Assembly: GCF_900100765.1 (NCBI RefSeq)
Contig: NZ_FNFO01000006.1
Span: forward strand, 186,001-250,000
Reading direction: 5' to 3'
Source of the DNA: Catalinimonas alkaloidigena
GTDB lineage: Bacteria > Bacteroidota > Bacteroidia > Cytophagales > Flexibacteraceae
DNA length: 64,000 nt
Shown here: positions 52,686 to 61,107 of the stretch, piece by piece
Layout: each line of letters begins with the position of its first letter
Position numbering within the stretch: the stretch's first letter is position 1
Program-made: the position numbers and the translations under genes
The notes under the pieces: generated by a model
Database searches by the model: none
What the model saw: only the letters and a program-made list of their open reading frames with translations
What the model was told of the DNA's origin: nothing

Positions 52686-54104
52686 TTATAACGCTTTCGG
52701 GAGGACCGTAACGATCACCCGTTGATACCGCGTCAGGGCGGGCGTTCCCGCATCGGTCACCTTCAGAATGATGTGTATCGTTTGCGGTTCCGGCACCGAC
52801 GGCGCTACAAACGTGGCTTTCTTCTGATCCTTCCCTTCCAGCGGGATCGGTTTGCGCATCGCGTAGGTGCCCGGCTCCGGGTAATAGAGCCATTCGTACC
52901 GCAGGGCGTCTTTGTCCGGATCGCTCGACCCTTCGGCACTCAACTGCACCGTTTCGCCCTCCCGGACGGTCAACATGTGGTCGTGAGCCAGTTTGGCTAC
53001 CGGCGGATGATTGGCCTTTTTGTAGGATTGAACGGTCCAGTCCATGCGGGCGGCGAAGTCGTTCTGAAACGCCTCGCGCCACCGCCAGAGCGTCGCCTTG
53101 TTGCTGGTGTGGTAGGCACTGTCGTGGCCCAGCACCTCGTCGACGGCGTCGGTCCAGAGCGGACGGGTTTCGGGCTCGTAGAACCATTTCTCCGTGCGGG
53201 GCTGATACAATTCGTAGCGTCCGCCCCAGCTTCCCCAATTCGGGTGTTCCGGGTCGCTCAGTCCGTTCTCGATCAACCAGAGGAAACTCGGCGTATCGCC
53301 TTCCATTAGGTATTCGATCAAGGGATACTGGGCACCCAACGGACCGTGGTTCTGAATATTTTCCTTCACCCAGTCGTTGTTCACGAGGCTGAAATCTGCC
53401 CCGCCGAACCGTCCGTGAAACTGGTCGCCGCTGATGCCGCTCCAGGTGGCGTAGTGGTAGGCTCCGGCCGCATGGTAGCCGGGACTTGCGATGTAAAACA
53501 GGTTCGGAAAGGTTTTGCGTAGCCACGGTCCGGCGTCGTCCTGGTCAGAAATGGTGTAGACGCGCAGCTTCGACACAAACCGGTCGAGTTCCTCTGGCGA
53601 ACGGGTCATTTTCACCTTCCAAAGGGCCTGCGCCAAGCAGTTGCTTCCACCCCATACTGGCACATACACCGGACGCGGATCGTCGCGATCCACCACTTCG
53701 ATGATCCATGCCGACCCTTCCGAATCTTTGCCCGGCCCGACGGCCTGCATGCCAAAATCAGCGTAGCCGCGCTTGATCCGGCTCAACAGGGTGTCGGCTG
53801 GTGGATAGCCCGGTTCGTGTTTGAGGAGGTTGTCGCGCACTTTGCCGTACGCTTCCACAATCTCGCGGATGCGCCAGTCGGCTACTTTGTCGCGCTGGTG
53901 CGTAGAGGTCGTGGCCACCAGTCCTTCCGTGTCGAATTGATTCGTGTAGAGCATGAACCGCACCATCGACATGGCATCATCCGGCTCGTTTTCAATGTCA
54001 GTCAGGATCAGGACGCGTCGCTTCTGGGCAGGTTCCTGCGCCCAACTCAACAGCGGCAGGAAGAGCAACAGAAGAAGATAGTAAGTGAGGGAGTGGTGGT
54101 GCAT
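52686..54104 (-). CDS. DUF1593 (nucleoside hydrolase-like) exported protein
   Basis: 472 residues, signal peptide [14 protein letters not shown]. The N-terminal domain resembles inosine-uridine nucleoside hydrolases, with a metal-type acidic start [23 protein letters not shown]; then [33 protein letters not shown] and a C-terminal Ig/PKD-like domain ([25 protein letters not shown] region). DUF1593/Sde182-type proteins are linked to plant cell-wall degradation and probably hydrolyse glycosidic bonds. It lies within the pectin/pentose locus. Confidence 0.92.
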   Translation of the reverse strand: MHHHSLTYYLLLLLFLPLLSWAQEPAQKRRVLILTDIENEPDDAMSMVRFMLYTNQFDTEGLVATTSTHQRDKVADWRIREIVEAYGKVRDNLLKHEPGYPPADTLLSRIKRGYADFGMQAVGPGKDSEGSAWIIEVVDRDDPRPVYVPVWGGSNCLAQALWKVKMTRSPEELDRFVSKLRVYTISDQDDAGPWLRKTFPNLFYIASPGYHAAGAYHYATWSGISGDQFHGRFGGADFSLVNNDWVKENIQNHGPLGAQYPLIEYLMEGDTPSFLWLIENGLSDPEHPNWGSWGGRYELYQPRTEKWFYEPETRPLWTDAVDEVLGHDSAYHTSNKATLWRWREAFQNDFAARMDWTVQSYKKANHPPVAKLAHDHMLTVREGETVQLSAEGSSDPDKDALRYEWLYYPEPGTYAMRKPIPLEGKDQKKATFVAPSVPEPQTIHIILKVTDAGTPALTRYQRVIVTVLPKAL

Positions 54105-54265
54105 GAGGTGGGGAAATTGCAGATTGGTGATTACAAATGGGTCAGAAGAAGGTTGTTAGTCGAAGGGCACAGGCAACAGGTTTCAAGTCCGGTCTATCAT
54201 ACCAATTTTCATCTCGAACTCTTGCGAGAGATCTTTTACCTTTTGATACAAGTATTTATTCTGGC

Positions 54266-54664
54266 TTAACTCGCTAATGTTATTTTGCGAGTCCCCCTTT
54301 CAAATAATAACTTTTCGTTATCAAGTATGGGAAAACAACTGTTGATGAAAAGGTCAGTACGCTGTTTACTTTCTCTTTTCTTTAGCCGTCTATTTACCGA
54401 TATACTTTGACTAGAATTTAGTATCAACAGATTGCAAGTGACCTTCCACTTTCCCACGTCAGTGATTGTCACACCTAAATGATTCCAATAGTTGTACTCG
54501 TAAGTAGAATCCTCTCGGATCAAAAGCGAATACCTTTCATTCTGAGTGACATAACTATAGCTTTTTCCAGTCTGGATCGTTTGCCCCATGGCAGCAAATC
54601 CTATCAGAAAAGCTATACAGAAAGAAACACTGCTTACTCTATAAGTGAATTTGATCTTCATCAT
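54266..54664 (-). CDS. small exported protein of unknown function, AT-rich
   Basis: About 132 residues from ATG at 54664 (MMKIKFTYRVSSVSFCIAFLIGFAAMGQ, signal peptide). The mature part (GKSYSYVTQNERYSLLIREDSTYEYNYWNHLGVTITDVGKWKVTCNLLILNSSQS) looks like a lipocalin-like or 'copper-resistance NlpE-like' small barrel. It is AT-rich compared with its neighbours, has a REP-like element just upstream, and interrupts the sugar locus between transketolase and DUF1593 genes. No function can be named. Confidence 0.65.
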   Translation of the reverse strand: MMKIKFTYRVSSVSFCIAFLIGFAAMGQTIQTGKSYSYVTQNERYSLLIREDSTYEYNYWNHLGVTITDVGKWKVTCNLLILNSSQSISVNRRLKKRESKQRTDLFINSCFPILDNEKLLFERGTRKITLAS

Positions 54665-54699
54665 TTGCTTCTCTCTCTCCAGAATCAAACCATTTTTTC

Positions 54700-54823
54700 T
54701 CATCTCGAGCAGAGCTTCGCGTAGTGACCGGGGGCGGTGCCCCGCCGGGTCTCGCCAGACCGGGACCGGAGTCGAGATCTTCTACTTTTTGCAACAAGAT
54801 TTCTTGCTACGCTCGAAATGACA
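54700..54823. repeat. dispersed palindromic (REP-like) element, long copy
   Basis: Begins CTCATCTCGAGCAGAGC and ends GCTCGAAATGACA; contains ACCGGGGGCGGTGCCCCG hairpin, GGGTCTCGCCAGACC hairpin and the core TTTGCAACAAGATTTCTTGC shared with the 43324 and 41688 copies. A related fragment (TCATCTCGAACTCTTGCGAG) lies at 54209-54228. Confidence 0.8.
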
Positions 54824-54873
54824 TAAAGGGGAAAATCGGTTTCCGGTTATCCAGACCTCCGATCATCCCTTCC

Positions 54874-55836
54874 TCACTTACAGAGTTGCAGCGCGGTTTC
54901 GGCGATGCCTTCTTCGGTGAGGCCGTAGTGCCGGAAGATGTCCCCCTGCGAGCCGGTGACGGTGTATTCGTCGGGGATCGCCATGATCTTGAACGGCAAC
55001 GCCAATCCGTTTTGCATCAGGAACGACGCGCACGCTTCGCCGAGGCCACCGTAGACGCTGTGCTCTTCGACCGTGACCATCGGGGCGCCTTTCGCGGCGA
55101 CGCGAGCCAACAGGTTCTCATCCAGGGGTTTGATCGTGTGCATGCTGATGACGGTGGCGCGAAGGCCCTGCTCCCGTTCCAGTTTCCGGGCGGCCTGCAG
55201 GGCGGGCCAGACGGTTTCGCCGGTCGCCACGAACGTCAGGTCGTCGCCCTCCTGAATCACGCGGCCCTTCCCAAACTCGAACGAGGTCTCTTCTTCCGAC
55301 AGGAGCGGCATCGGTTTCTTCCCGAAGCGGAGGTAGACCGGGTGTGGGAAAGCCGCCGCCGCACGAATCGCCTGTTCGGTCTCGAAATTATCGGCGGGGG
55401 CCACGACCAGAATGTTGTTGATCGCCCGCAGTGCCGCAAAATCGTGGAGGCTGTGGTGGGTCGATCCCAATGCGCCGTAACTCACCCCGGCACTGATGCC
55501 GATCACGTTCACGGGATTGTCCGAATAGGCCACGTCCGCCTTGATCTGTTCGAGCGAACGGGCCGTCAGGAAACAGGCCGGCGACACGGCAAAGACCTTC
55601 TTTCCGGTGGAGGCCAGCCCGGCGGCCACGCCCACGAGGTTTTGCTCAGCAATGCCGACTTCAATAATTTGTTCCGGGTATTTCTGACCGAAGGGCACGA
55701 GCTTGCCGGAGCCACGCGAGTCGCTGGTGACGACCACAATCTGCCGGTCGTCATGCGCCAGGTTCTGCAACGTGCTGGAAAACACTTCCAGGTTCGGCTT
55801 CTCGGAAACGTGAGGGTTTGCTATGGTTTCTCCCAT
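54874..55836 (-). CDS. transketolase, C-terminal (Pyr + C-domain) subunit
   Basis: 320 residues: the pyrimidine-binding half of a split transketolase. Motifs are VVVTSDSRGSGKLVPFGQKYPEQIIEVGIAEQNLVGVAAGLASTGKKVFAVSP (catalytic Glu in GIAEQN), VSYGALGSTHHSLHDFAALRAI, YLRFGKKPMP and the C-terminal domain TFVATGETVWPALQAARKLE, VVTVEEHSVYGGLGEACASFL-like. It pairs with the N-terminal subunit at 56452 to move a two-carbon ketol unit with thiamin diphosphate. Split transketolases of this kind act as apulose-4-phosphate transketolase in known apiose loci; that role is inferred here. Confidence 0.94.
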   Translation of the reverse strand: MGETIANPHVSEKPNLEVFSSTLQNLAHDDRQIVVVTSDSRGSGKLVPFGQKYPEQIIEVGIAEQNLVGVAAGLASTGKKVFAVSPACFLTARSLEQIKADVAYSDNPVNVIGISAGVSYGALGSTHHSLHDFAALRAINNILVVAPADNFETEQAIRAAAAFPHPVYLRFGKKPMPLLSEEETSFEFGKGRVIQEGDDLTFVATGETVWPALQAARKLEREQGLRATVISMHTIKPLDENLLARVAAKGAPMVTVEEHSVYGGLGEACASFLMQNGLALPFKIMAIPDEYTVTGSQGDIFRHYGLTEEGIAETALQLCK

Positions 55837-55889
55837 CTTATTAGTTACTGGTTAATCAGTTATTGGTGATCAGGGCGCTGCGCATCTCT

Positions 55890-56432
55890 CTATCGACAAT
55901 CGATTATGTCTCTGTAGTCTAAAACGAAGGCGTTTTTTGCTGAATCGTATTTATATGGCAAGAGTTTATCATCACGAAAGGGGCATGTCAGATCAACTTT
56001 TACTGTATCGACTCGGCTTTTGCTGACGTACCCAAGAAGCTGATCCCAGTGATACATCGGTCGAAAATCTGTTTGCTGTGCATCATTCAGTTGCTGATAG
56101 GCTACGGAATCAATCATTTGATTCATGAATACAGGCAGCGTCCCGAGGCTTACATTTTCTTCGGATGCATCAATTTGTGTGATTCGCGTGATCGCACTCA
56201 AATTTCCGGGATAGGCGATTTCAACCTCAAACTCCTTCTCCTCTGATGCTACCACCGCTCGATAGTTTCCTTCGACATCCGAAGTCGTTTCGATGGACGT
56301 GCCGAGCACCTTAATGGTACAACCGGGCATCGGCTCATTTTCCCAGCGTACTGTTCCTTCCACGATTACCCGAGACGGCGCTTGTTCGCTGGTTAGCACA
56401 CAAAACAGCATCTAGATCCAAATCAGATTCAT
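55890..56432 (-). pseudogene. carboxypeptidase-regulatory-like domain protein with a stop codon in the signal peptide
   Basis: A frame of 173 residues starts at ATG 56411 (MLFCVLTSEQAPSR). Seven codons upstream, in the same frame, is ATG 56432 giving MNLIWI, then TAG at 56412-56414, then MLFCVLTSEQA: together a normal signal peptide split by one amber codon. The rest is a CarboxypepD_reg-like beta domain (VIVEGTVRWENEPMPGCTIKVLGTSIETTSDVEGNYRAVV) and a tail (LTCPFRDDKLLPYKYDSAKNAFVLDYRDII). It is AT-rich and sits between the two transketolase subunit genes. Either the gene is disabled or starts at the inner ATG with a poor signal. It looks like an insertion into the operon. Confidence 0.65.
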
Positions 56433-56451
56433 CCTGTTCTACTTTATCGAC

Positions 56452-57285
56452 TCACAACGCCTCACTCAAGACATTCAACTCCTCCTGTGCCTGTTCGTAT
56501 TGCTCCGGGCTGGGGACGCCGTGATGCCATTTGAGTTGATTTTCCATGAATGAGATGCCGCGTCCTTTGATGGTGTGGGCGATGACCAGACTCGGTTTCT
56601 CTCCCTGGAACGGCAGGCTCTGGAAGGTCTCTTTCAACTGTGCGAAGTCGTGTCCGTCGACGTGCTTCACTTCCCATCCGAAGGCTTCAAACTTGGCGTC
56701 GATCGGATCGGTGTTGCAGACGTCGCAGGTCGGGCCGGTGATCTGCAATTTGTTGTGGTCGATGATGGCGCAGAGGTTGTCGAGCTTGTACTGCGCGGCC
56801 AGCAACGCCGCCTCCCAGTTGGACCCTTCCGGCAGTTCGCCGTCGCCCAAGAGCGTGAAGACGCGGTAGTCGCGCTTGTCCAGCTTCGCGGCCAGGGCGG
56901 TGCCAACGCTCAGCGCCAGGCCGTGGCCCAGCGAGCCGGTGTTCTGTTCGATGCCGTTGACCTTTTTAGTCGGGTGCCCGATGTAGTGCGACTGGTACTG
57001 ACACAAGGTTTCGAGGTCCGATTCCGGAAAGAAGCCTTGGTCGGCCAGCACCACGTAGAGCGCCTCCACGGAGTGGCCTTTGCTCTGGATGTAACGGTCG
57101 CGGTCGGGTGACGCGAAGTTCTCGGGCGACACCTGCATCACGTCGTTGTAGAGGACGTTCAGGATGTCGACGCACGAAAGGCTGCCGCCCGTATGACCGG
57201 CCTTGGCGCTGTAGATGTATTTGAGAATTTTCTTGCGATAGTCGACCGATTTACGGGCCAGTTCTTTAGGCGTCATCAGCGTCAT
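56452..57285 (-). CDS. transketolase, N-terminal (PP-domain) subunit
   Basis: 277 residues: the diphosphate-binding half. Motifs are YIYSAKAGHTGGSLSCVDILNVLYNDVM, RDRYIQSKGHSVEALYVVLADQGF, NTGSLGHGLALSVGTALAAKLDKRDYRVFTLLGDGELPEGSNWEAALLAAQYKLDNLCAIIDHN (GDG...N ThDP/Mg motif) and GRGISFMENQLKWHHGVPS. With the subunit at 54874 it forms an active enzyme. The two subunit genes are about 615 bases apart (56452 to 55836) because an AT-rich gene lies between them, which is unusual for split transketolases, normally adjacent. Confidence 0.95.
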   Translation of the reverse strand: MTLMTPKELARKSVDYRKKILKYIYSAKAGHTGGSLSCVDILNVLYNDVMQVSPENFASPDRDRYIQSKGHSVEALYVVLADQGFFPESDLETLCQYQSHYIGHPTKKVNGIEQNTGSLGHGLALSVGTALAAKLDKRDYRVFTLLGDGELPEGSNWEAALLAAQYKLDNLCAIIDHNKLQITGPTCDVCNTDPIDAKFEAFGWEVKHVDGHDFAQLKETFQSLPFQGEKPSLVIAHTIKGRGISFMENQLKWHHGVPSPEQYEQAQEELNVLSEAL

Positions 57286-57346
57286 GTTTTAGTGGGCATC
57301 TTTGGATCAGCACGGGCGTTTCCTGTCGATGCCTTTTTGATTCTAT

Positions 57347-58483
57347 TTAGTGGGCATTTACTTTTTTGTGCCAGGCCGGGTAGTGTTCCAACACATCGGC
57401 GGGATTGTTGGTGTACCACCCGTAGCCGTTGCGGCGTTCGTAACCGATATCGGCCAGGGCGGGCTTCTTGATGCCATCGCGATCGCAGAAGAACGGCTGT
57501 TCGGTTTCCAGGTCGTAGAAGCGCCCCCACAACGGAGCGGCTTTTTTGTCCTTCACAACAATCAAATTTCGCTTGCCATCGGCATCCTGTTCCCGCTCCA
57601 GTTTGATGCCTTCGACCTTATGCGTCTCAAACCAGTCGACCGCCCCCTCCACGGCAGCCACCACACGCTCCGAGGGATTTTTTAGACTCATCAGAAACAG
57701 GGTAATGTCGGCCGATTCGGAGCCACTGAACGACGGCAATTCGTAGGCACGGGCTTTGGCCGGGGCCAGGGTGTTTTCATCGTGCTGCGCACACCACACG
57801 GTCGGTTTCCCGTCGACCACAATCTGGGTATTGAGGATGCACTGGACGCCCTTATCCATCGCTTTTTTGGCGTGCGCTTTCTGGTCGCCGCTCAGGTGCA
57901 ACGGCGCAAAGGCTTCGTCGCCGGCGGCGATCTCCTGCAACAGAGAAAGGATGCGTACCATCGCGTTGTCGTTGTAGGTGATGTGCCCCGAATACGCGAC
58001 ACTTTTGCCGGTCCGCACCGGGAAAAACTGCGGCCAGCCGCCGTTGTCGTACTGCGATGCGAAGATGTAGTCGAGTCCTTGCTCAAACGCTTCCTTGTAG
58101 CGTGGGTCCTGCAGGTGGGCGTAGACTTTCGCGAGAAACCGCATTTCCTGGATGGTCGCGCCGTTGTCGAACGTCGCCCCGATCTCCCCTTTTTCTTCCT
58201 GCAGAGCGGCCTTGTCTCCCTCCGAAAGGGGGTGGTGATAGGGCTTGTTTTTTGCCCAACCGCCGACCTCTTTTTGTGCCAGCAAGACGTTCTCCGCCAC
58301 CTGTTTGGCTTCGTCTGAACCGTACCAGGCCTCCGGCATCCGGGTCGCCACGTCTTTCCAGCGTTTGTTGAGGTAATCGCCTTCGTCGGCCGAGGGTCCT
58401 CCCTGCGCGGCAACGGAAGTCACGACTCCCATCGTCAGGAGAAGGAAGACGCTAGCAACAGTACGTTTGATCGGATTGAACAT
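57347..58483 (-). CDS. pelA: pectate lyase, polysaccharide lyase family 10
   Basis: 378 residues from ATG at 58483 (MFNPIKRTVASVFLLLTMGVVTSVAAQ, signal peptide). PL10 hallmarks are present: GGWAKNKPYHHPLSEGDKA, IGATFDNGATIQEMRFLAKVY, SQYDNGGWPQFFPVR...GHITYNDNAMVRILSLL, TVWCAQHDENTLAPAKARAYELPSFSGSESADI and the C-terminal APLWGRFYDLETEQPFFCDRDG with YERRNGYGWYTNNP. It cleaves polygalacturonate by beta-elimination outside the cytoplasm and ties the locus to pectin. Confidence 0.96.
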   Translation of the reverse strand: MFNPIKRTVASVFLLLTMGVVTSVAAQGGPSADEGDYLNKRWKDVATRMPEAWYGSDEAKQVAENVLLAQKEVGGWAKNKPYHHPLSEGDKAALQEEKGEIGATFDNGATIQEMRFLAKVYAHLQDPRYKEAFEQGLDYIFASQYDNGGWPQFFPVRTGKSVAYSGHITYNDNAMVRILSLLQEIAAGDEAFAPLHLSGDQKAHAKKAMDKGVQCILNTQIVVDGKPTVWCAQHDENTLAPAKARAYELPSFSGSESADITLFLMSLKNPSERVVAAVEGAVDWFETHKVEGIKLEREQDADGKRNLIVVKDKKAAPLWGRFYDLETEQPFFCDRDGIKKPALADIGYERRNGYGWYTNNPADVLEHYPAWHKKVNAH

Positions 58484-58518
58484 GAGGGTGGGTGTCAATA
58501 GGTTTTAGTATGCTTTTT

Positions 58519-58567
58519 AGAAGTACCACGTTTATGAATGTGTGGACAACCTAAAAGTGGTACTTCT
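58519..58567. promoter_or_regulatory. 11-base inverted repeat AGAAGTACCAC / GTGGTACTTCT
   Basis: Perfect 11-base arms at 58519-58529 and 58557-58567 with a 27-base spacer, in the 95-base gap between isomerase stop and pectate lyase start. The inner motif AAGTGGTA also occurs inverted at 29249-29282. It could be an operator or an mRNA hairpin. Confidence 0.5.
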
Positions 58568-58578
58568 GATTATTTCAA

Positions 58579-59988
58579 TTATACGTGCTGGTAGACTTCC
58601 CAGCCCATGTAGTTCTCTAACGCTTCTTTGAGAATGTCGGCGGTTTTAGAGGCGTTCATCACCACGTGGTGCTCGAAGCCGGTCCGGCAGACGTACTTCA
58701 TCAGTCCCTGCAAATCCGGGATCTGCGCGACGGCGCGGGTACCGAACGTATTCAGCGGATCGTCGGTCAGCTGGCCTTCGCCGATGTAGGCTTTGATGAT
58801 GCCCTTCGTATCGTCGGTGCTGATGCGCCCGTAGGTCAGCGGCGAAGCGGGGGTCCGTCCGGCCAGCGCGCCGTAGGTATTTTCTTCGCCGACGCTCGTG
58901 CCCAGAATCGGGGCGGTGCTCACTTCGATGTCGGGCAGGAACGACTTGGCCCAGTTGCCGCAGTGGAACAGCACGCACTTGTTTTCGTCATCGGCGTAGT
59001 TGTTGTTCCAGTCCACCAGCGCGCTCGGCGAGCCGGAGGCCAGTTGCATGGCATACATACTCAACGTGCCGGTCACGTCCACTTCGCAGGCGCTCGGCAG
59101 CATGTTTTCGCTCATGATGCTCATACTCGTGCAGACGTTACAGCCCCAGTTCTGTTGCAGCGACGTCCAGCACTGAATGGCGGTGGCGTCCAGCGCGTTT
59201 TCCTCCATGAAGTCGGTCAGCGCTACATCGAGTTTCGCCATCTGCACCAGCGCTTCCTGCGGCGTCCGGCCCATCGCGGCGTAGTTGCGCATCTTCTCCA
59301 TCCGTTCCTTGACGGTGGCGGCTTCTTTGTCCATTTTTTCGGCGGCCCCTAGAATCGACGAAAGGTCGACCGTCGTGACGGAAATGCCATGGCGCTGGAG
59401 AATCTTCTCGCTGTAACGCACCGTGTTGAAGGCCCCCGGACGGGCACCCACGGCCCCGATGCGGACGTTGCGGAGGCCCTTGACCACTCGGCAAACGGCC
59501 ACGAAGTTTTGCAGATCGCGCTGGAACGTTTCATCCTGCGGACTGACGACGTGCTTCTCGGTCAGCGTGTACTTGATACCGAACTGGTAGAGGTTGTTGC
59601 AGACCGAAATCTTGCCGCACCAGGCATCGCGGCGGCGCGCCACGTCCAGTTGGTTGAGGCTGTCGGGATAGGCCTGGATCAGAACCGGCACATCCAGCTT
59701 GGCGAGTTTCAGGGTTTCGGCCACGCCTTTTTCGTCGCCAAAGTTGGGCAGGACGACCAGCACGCCGACGATCTCGTCCCGGTGCTGTTTAAACAAATCG
59801 GCACAGCGCTGTGCTTCCTGAAACGTCTCGACGCCGCCCAGTTTGGACTGGTTTTCGTCAAGCATGACCGGCGTAATCTGTAGTTTGTTGAGGACGTCGC
59901 GAATCTCGACGCGGGCCTCGGCTACCAGGCGGTCGGGGAAAAAATCCCGGTTGCCAATGATCACGCCCAGAACAGGTTTCTCTTTCAT
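58579..59988 (-). CDS. L-fucose/L-arabinose isomerase family protein (candidate isomerase of the pentose locus)
   Basis: 469 residues, typical for the fucose/arabinose isomerase superfamily. N-terminal: VLGVIIGNRDFFPDRLVAEARVEIRDVLNKLQI and VVLPNFGDEKGVAETLKLAKLDVPVLIQAYPD; middle: VRIGAVGARPGAFNTVRYSEKILQRHGISVTTVDL; C-terminal domain: TAIQCWTSLQQNWGCNVCTSMSIMSENMLPSACEVDVTGTLSMYAMQLASG with metal-ligand Glu and Asp (E in SACEVD), and NWAKSFLPDIEVS. It is the first enzyme gene after the DeoR regulator and should convert an aldose to a ketose for the GlpK-like kinase. The exact substrate is open. Confidence 0.9.
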   Translation of the reverse strand: MKEKPVLGVIIGNRDFFPDRLVAEARVEIRDVLNKLQITPVMLDENQSKLGGVETFQEAQRCADLFKQHRDEIVGVLVVLPNFGDEKGVAETLKLAKLDVPVLIQAYPDSLNQLDVARRRDAWCGKISVCNNLYQFGIKYTLTEKHVVSPQDETFQRDLQNFVAVCRVVKGLRNVRIGAVGARPGAFNTVRYSEKILQRHGISVTTVDLSSILGAAEKMDKEAATVKERMEKMRNYAAMGRTPQEALVQMAKLDVALTDFMEENALDATAIQCWTSLQQNWGCNVCTSMSIMSENMLPSACEVDVTGTLSMYAMQLASGSPSALVDWNNNYADDENKCVLFHCGNWAKSFLPDIEVSTAPILGTSVGEENTYGALAGRTPASPLTYGRISTDDTKGIIKAYIGEGQLTDDPLNTFGTRAVAQIPDLQGLMKYVCRTGFEHHVVMNASKTADILKEALENYMGWEVYQHV

Positions 59989-60015
59989 TCCTTTCGTTTA
60001 CTTTCGGTTGTTTTA

Positions 60016-60795
60016 TTAGGTTGCGATGATCAATTCGATCTCGTGGTCATGAAATACGTGCTGGTCTTTCTCCTCAATGCCCGCGTCGGTGATGATGTAG
60101 TCGATGAGGGACAACGCCCCCAGGCTGGCCAGCGCGCTCTGCCCGATCTTGGTCGAGTCGGCCACCAGGTAGGTGGTCTCGGCCGCGTCGATCATCGCCT
60201 TTTTCACGACCAGATCAGAGATGCTCGGGTAAGTCAGACCCGCCTTGAGGGAGATGCCCGCCGTAGCCAGAAAAAGCTTCTGCACGTTCAACCCTTTGAA
60301 GAAATCGGCGGCCTTCTGCCCGGTCAGCGACAGCGTCGGCGGCTTGAATTCCCCGCCGGTCATGATGACTTCGATGCCCGGTTCTGCACCCAGCATCAGG
60401 GCGATGTTCAGGGCGTTGGTAATGACCGTTAACTGGCTGTATCCCACTAGTTTCTTGGCAATCTCGGTAGTCGTGGAGCCGGAATCGAGGATGATGGTAT
60501 CGCCCACTTCGATGTACTCCAGGCACTTCTGCGCGATCCGCTCTTTCTTGTCCATGTTCGTCTGGTTCGCCAGCGACACGGTACGCACCTGATCTTCCAC
60601 GTTTTTGAGGTAGGCCCCGCCGTGTTCCTTCACCACCAGGCCGTCGCGCTCCAACTTGTCGAGGTCCTGCCGGATCGTCACTTCCGTCACCTTGAACAGC
60701 TTGGCGAGAGCCGCCACTTTGGCCGACCCGTCCTCTTTCAGAAGTTCGAGGATTTTGTCGCGGCGCTGGTTGGGAAGTAAAACTTTGGTGGGCAT
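60016..60795 (-). CDS. DeoR/GlpR-family transcriptional repressor
   Basis: 259 residues from ATG at 60795 (MPTKVLLPNQRRDKILELLKEDGSAKVAALAKLFKVTEVTIRQDLDKLERDGLVVKEHGGAYL), the standard DeoR winged helix. The effector domain has NQTNMDKKERIAQKCLEYIEVGDTIILDSGSTTTEIAKKL, LTVITNALNIALMLG, VIMTGGEFKPPTLSLTGQKAADFF and TYLVADSTKIGQSALASLGALSLIDYIITDAG (sugar-phosphate-binding fold). It is the first gene of the 16-kb locus, so it probably represses it until a sugar phosphate binds. Confidence 0.94.
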   Translation of the reverse strand: MPTKVLLPNQRRDKILELLKEDGSAKVAALAKLFKVTEVTIRQDLDKLERDGLVVKEHGGAYLKNVEDQVRTVSLANQTNMDKKERIAQKCLEYIEVGDTIILDSGSTTTEIAKKLVGYSQLTVITNALNIALMLGAEPGIEVIMTGGEFKPPTLSLTGQKAADFFKGLNVQKLFLATAGISLKAGLTYPSISDLVVKKAMIDAAETTYLVADSTKIGQSALASLGALSLIDYIITDAGIEEKDQHVFHDHEIELIIAT

Positions 60796-61107
60796 GGGTG
60801 GTCTGGAAGAAAAGCAGTTCTCACGCAGCACGTGCGTAATTTCCGTAGCGCTCGCGCCGAAGCACGCGGCCTGAACGTTCACAATAATAGCAAACAAAAG
60901 AAAATAAACGAAATAAAAAGAAAAAATTCACCCTCTTTCTTTTGTCGCTGCCTGGCGTTGCCCTTCCCTCTCCTATTAAGTACCGCTTCGGCCACTTTCC
61001 TACCCTCTGTTTTGCCTTTTCAAAAAAATTTTCATCTTCCCTGTAACCTTCCGCCCGTTCGGCGGTATCCCGTTCATCGAACCCAACTTCATCAAACAAT
61101 CGCTCCC
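60796..61107. promoter_or_regulatory. divergent region with candidate DeoR operator
   Basis: 312 bases between the DeoR and sigma genes. At about 60891-60926 there is an A-rich run with the repeated pattern AAAnGAAAT (AAAAGAAAAT, AAACGAAAT, AAAAAGAAAA). On the minus strand this reads TTTCGTTT-like direct repeats of the kind used by many DeoR-type repressors. It lies about 100 bases upstream of the DeoR start, consistent with autoregulation. Confidence 0.4.
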
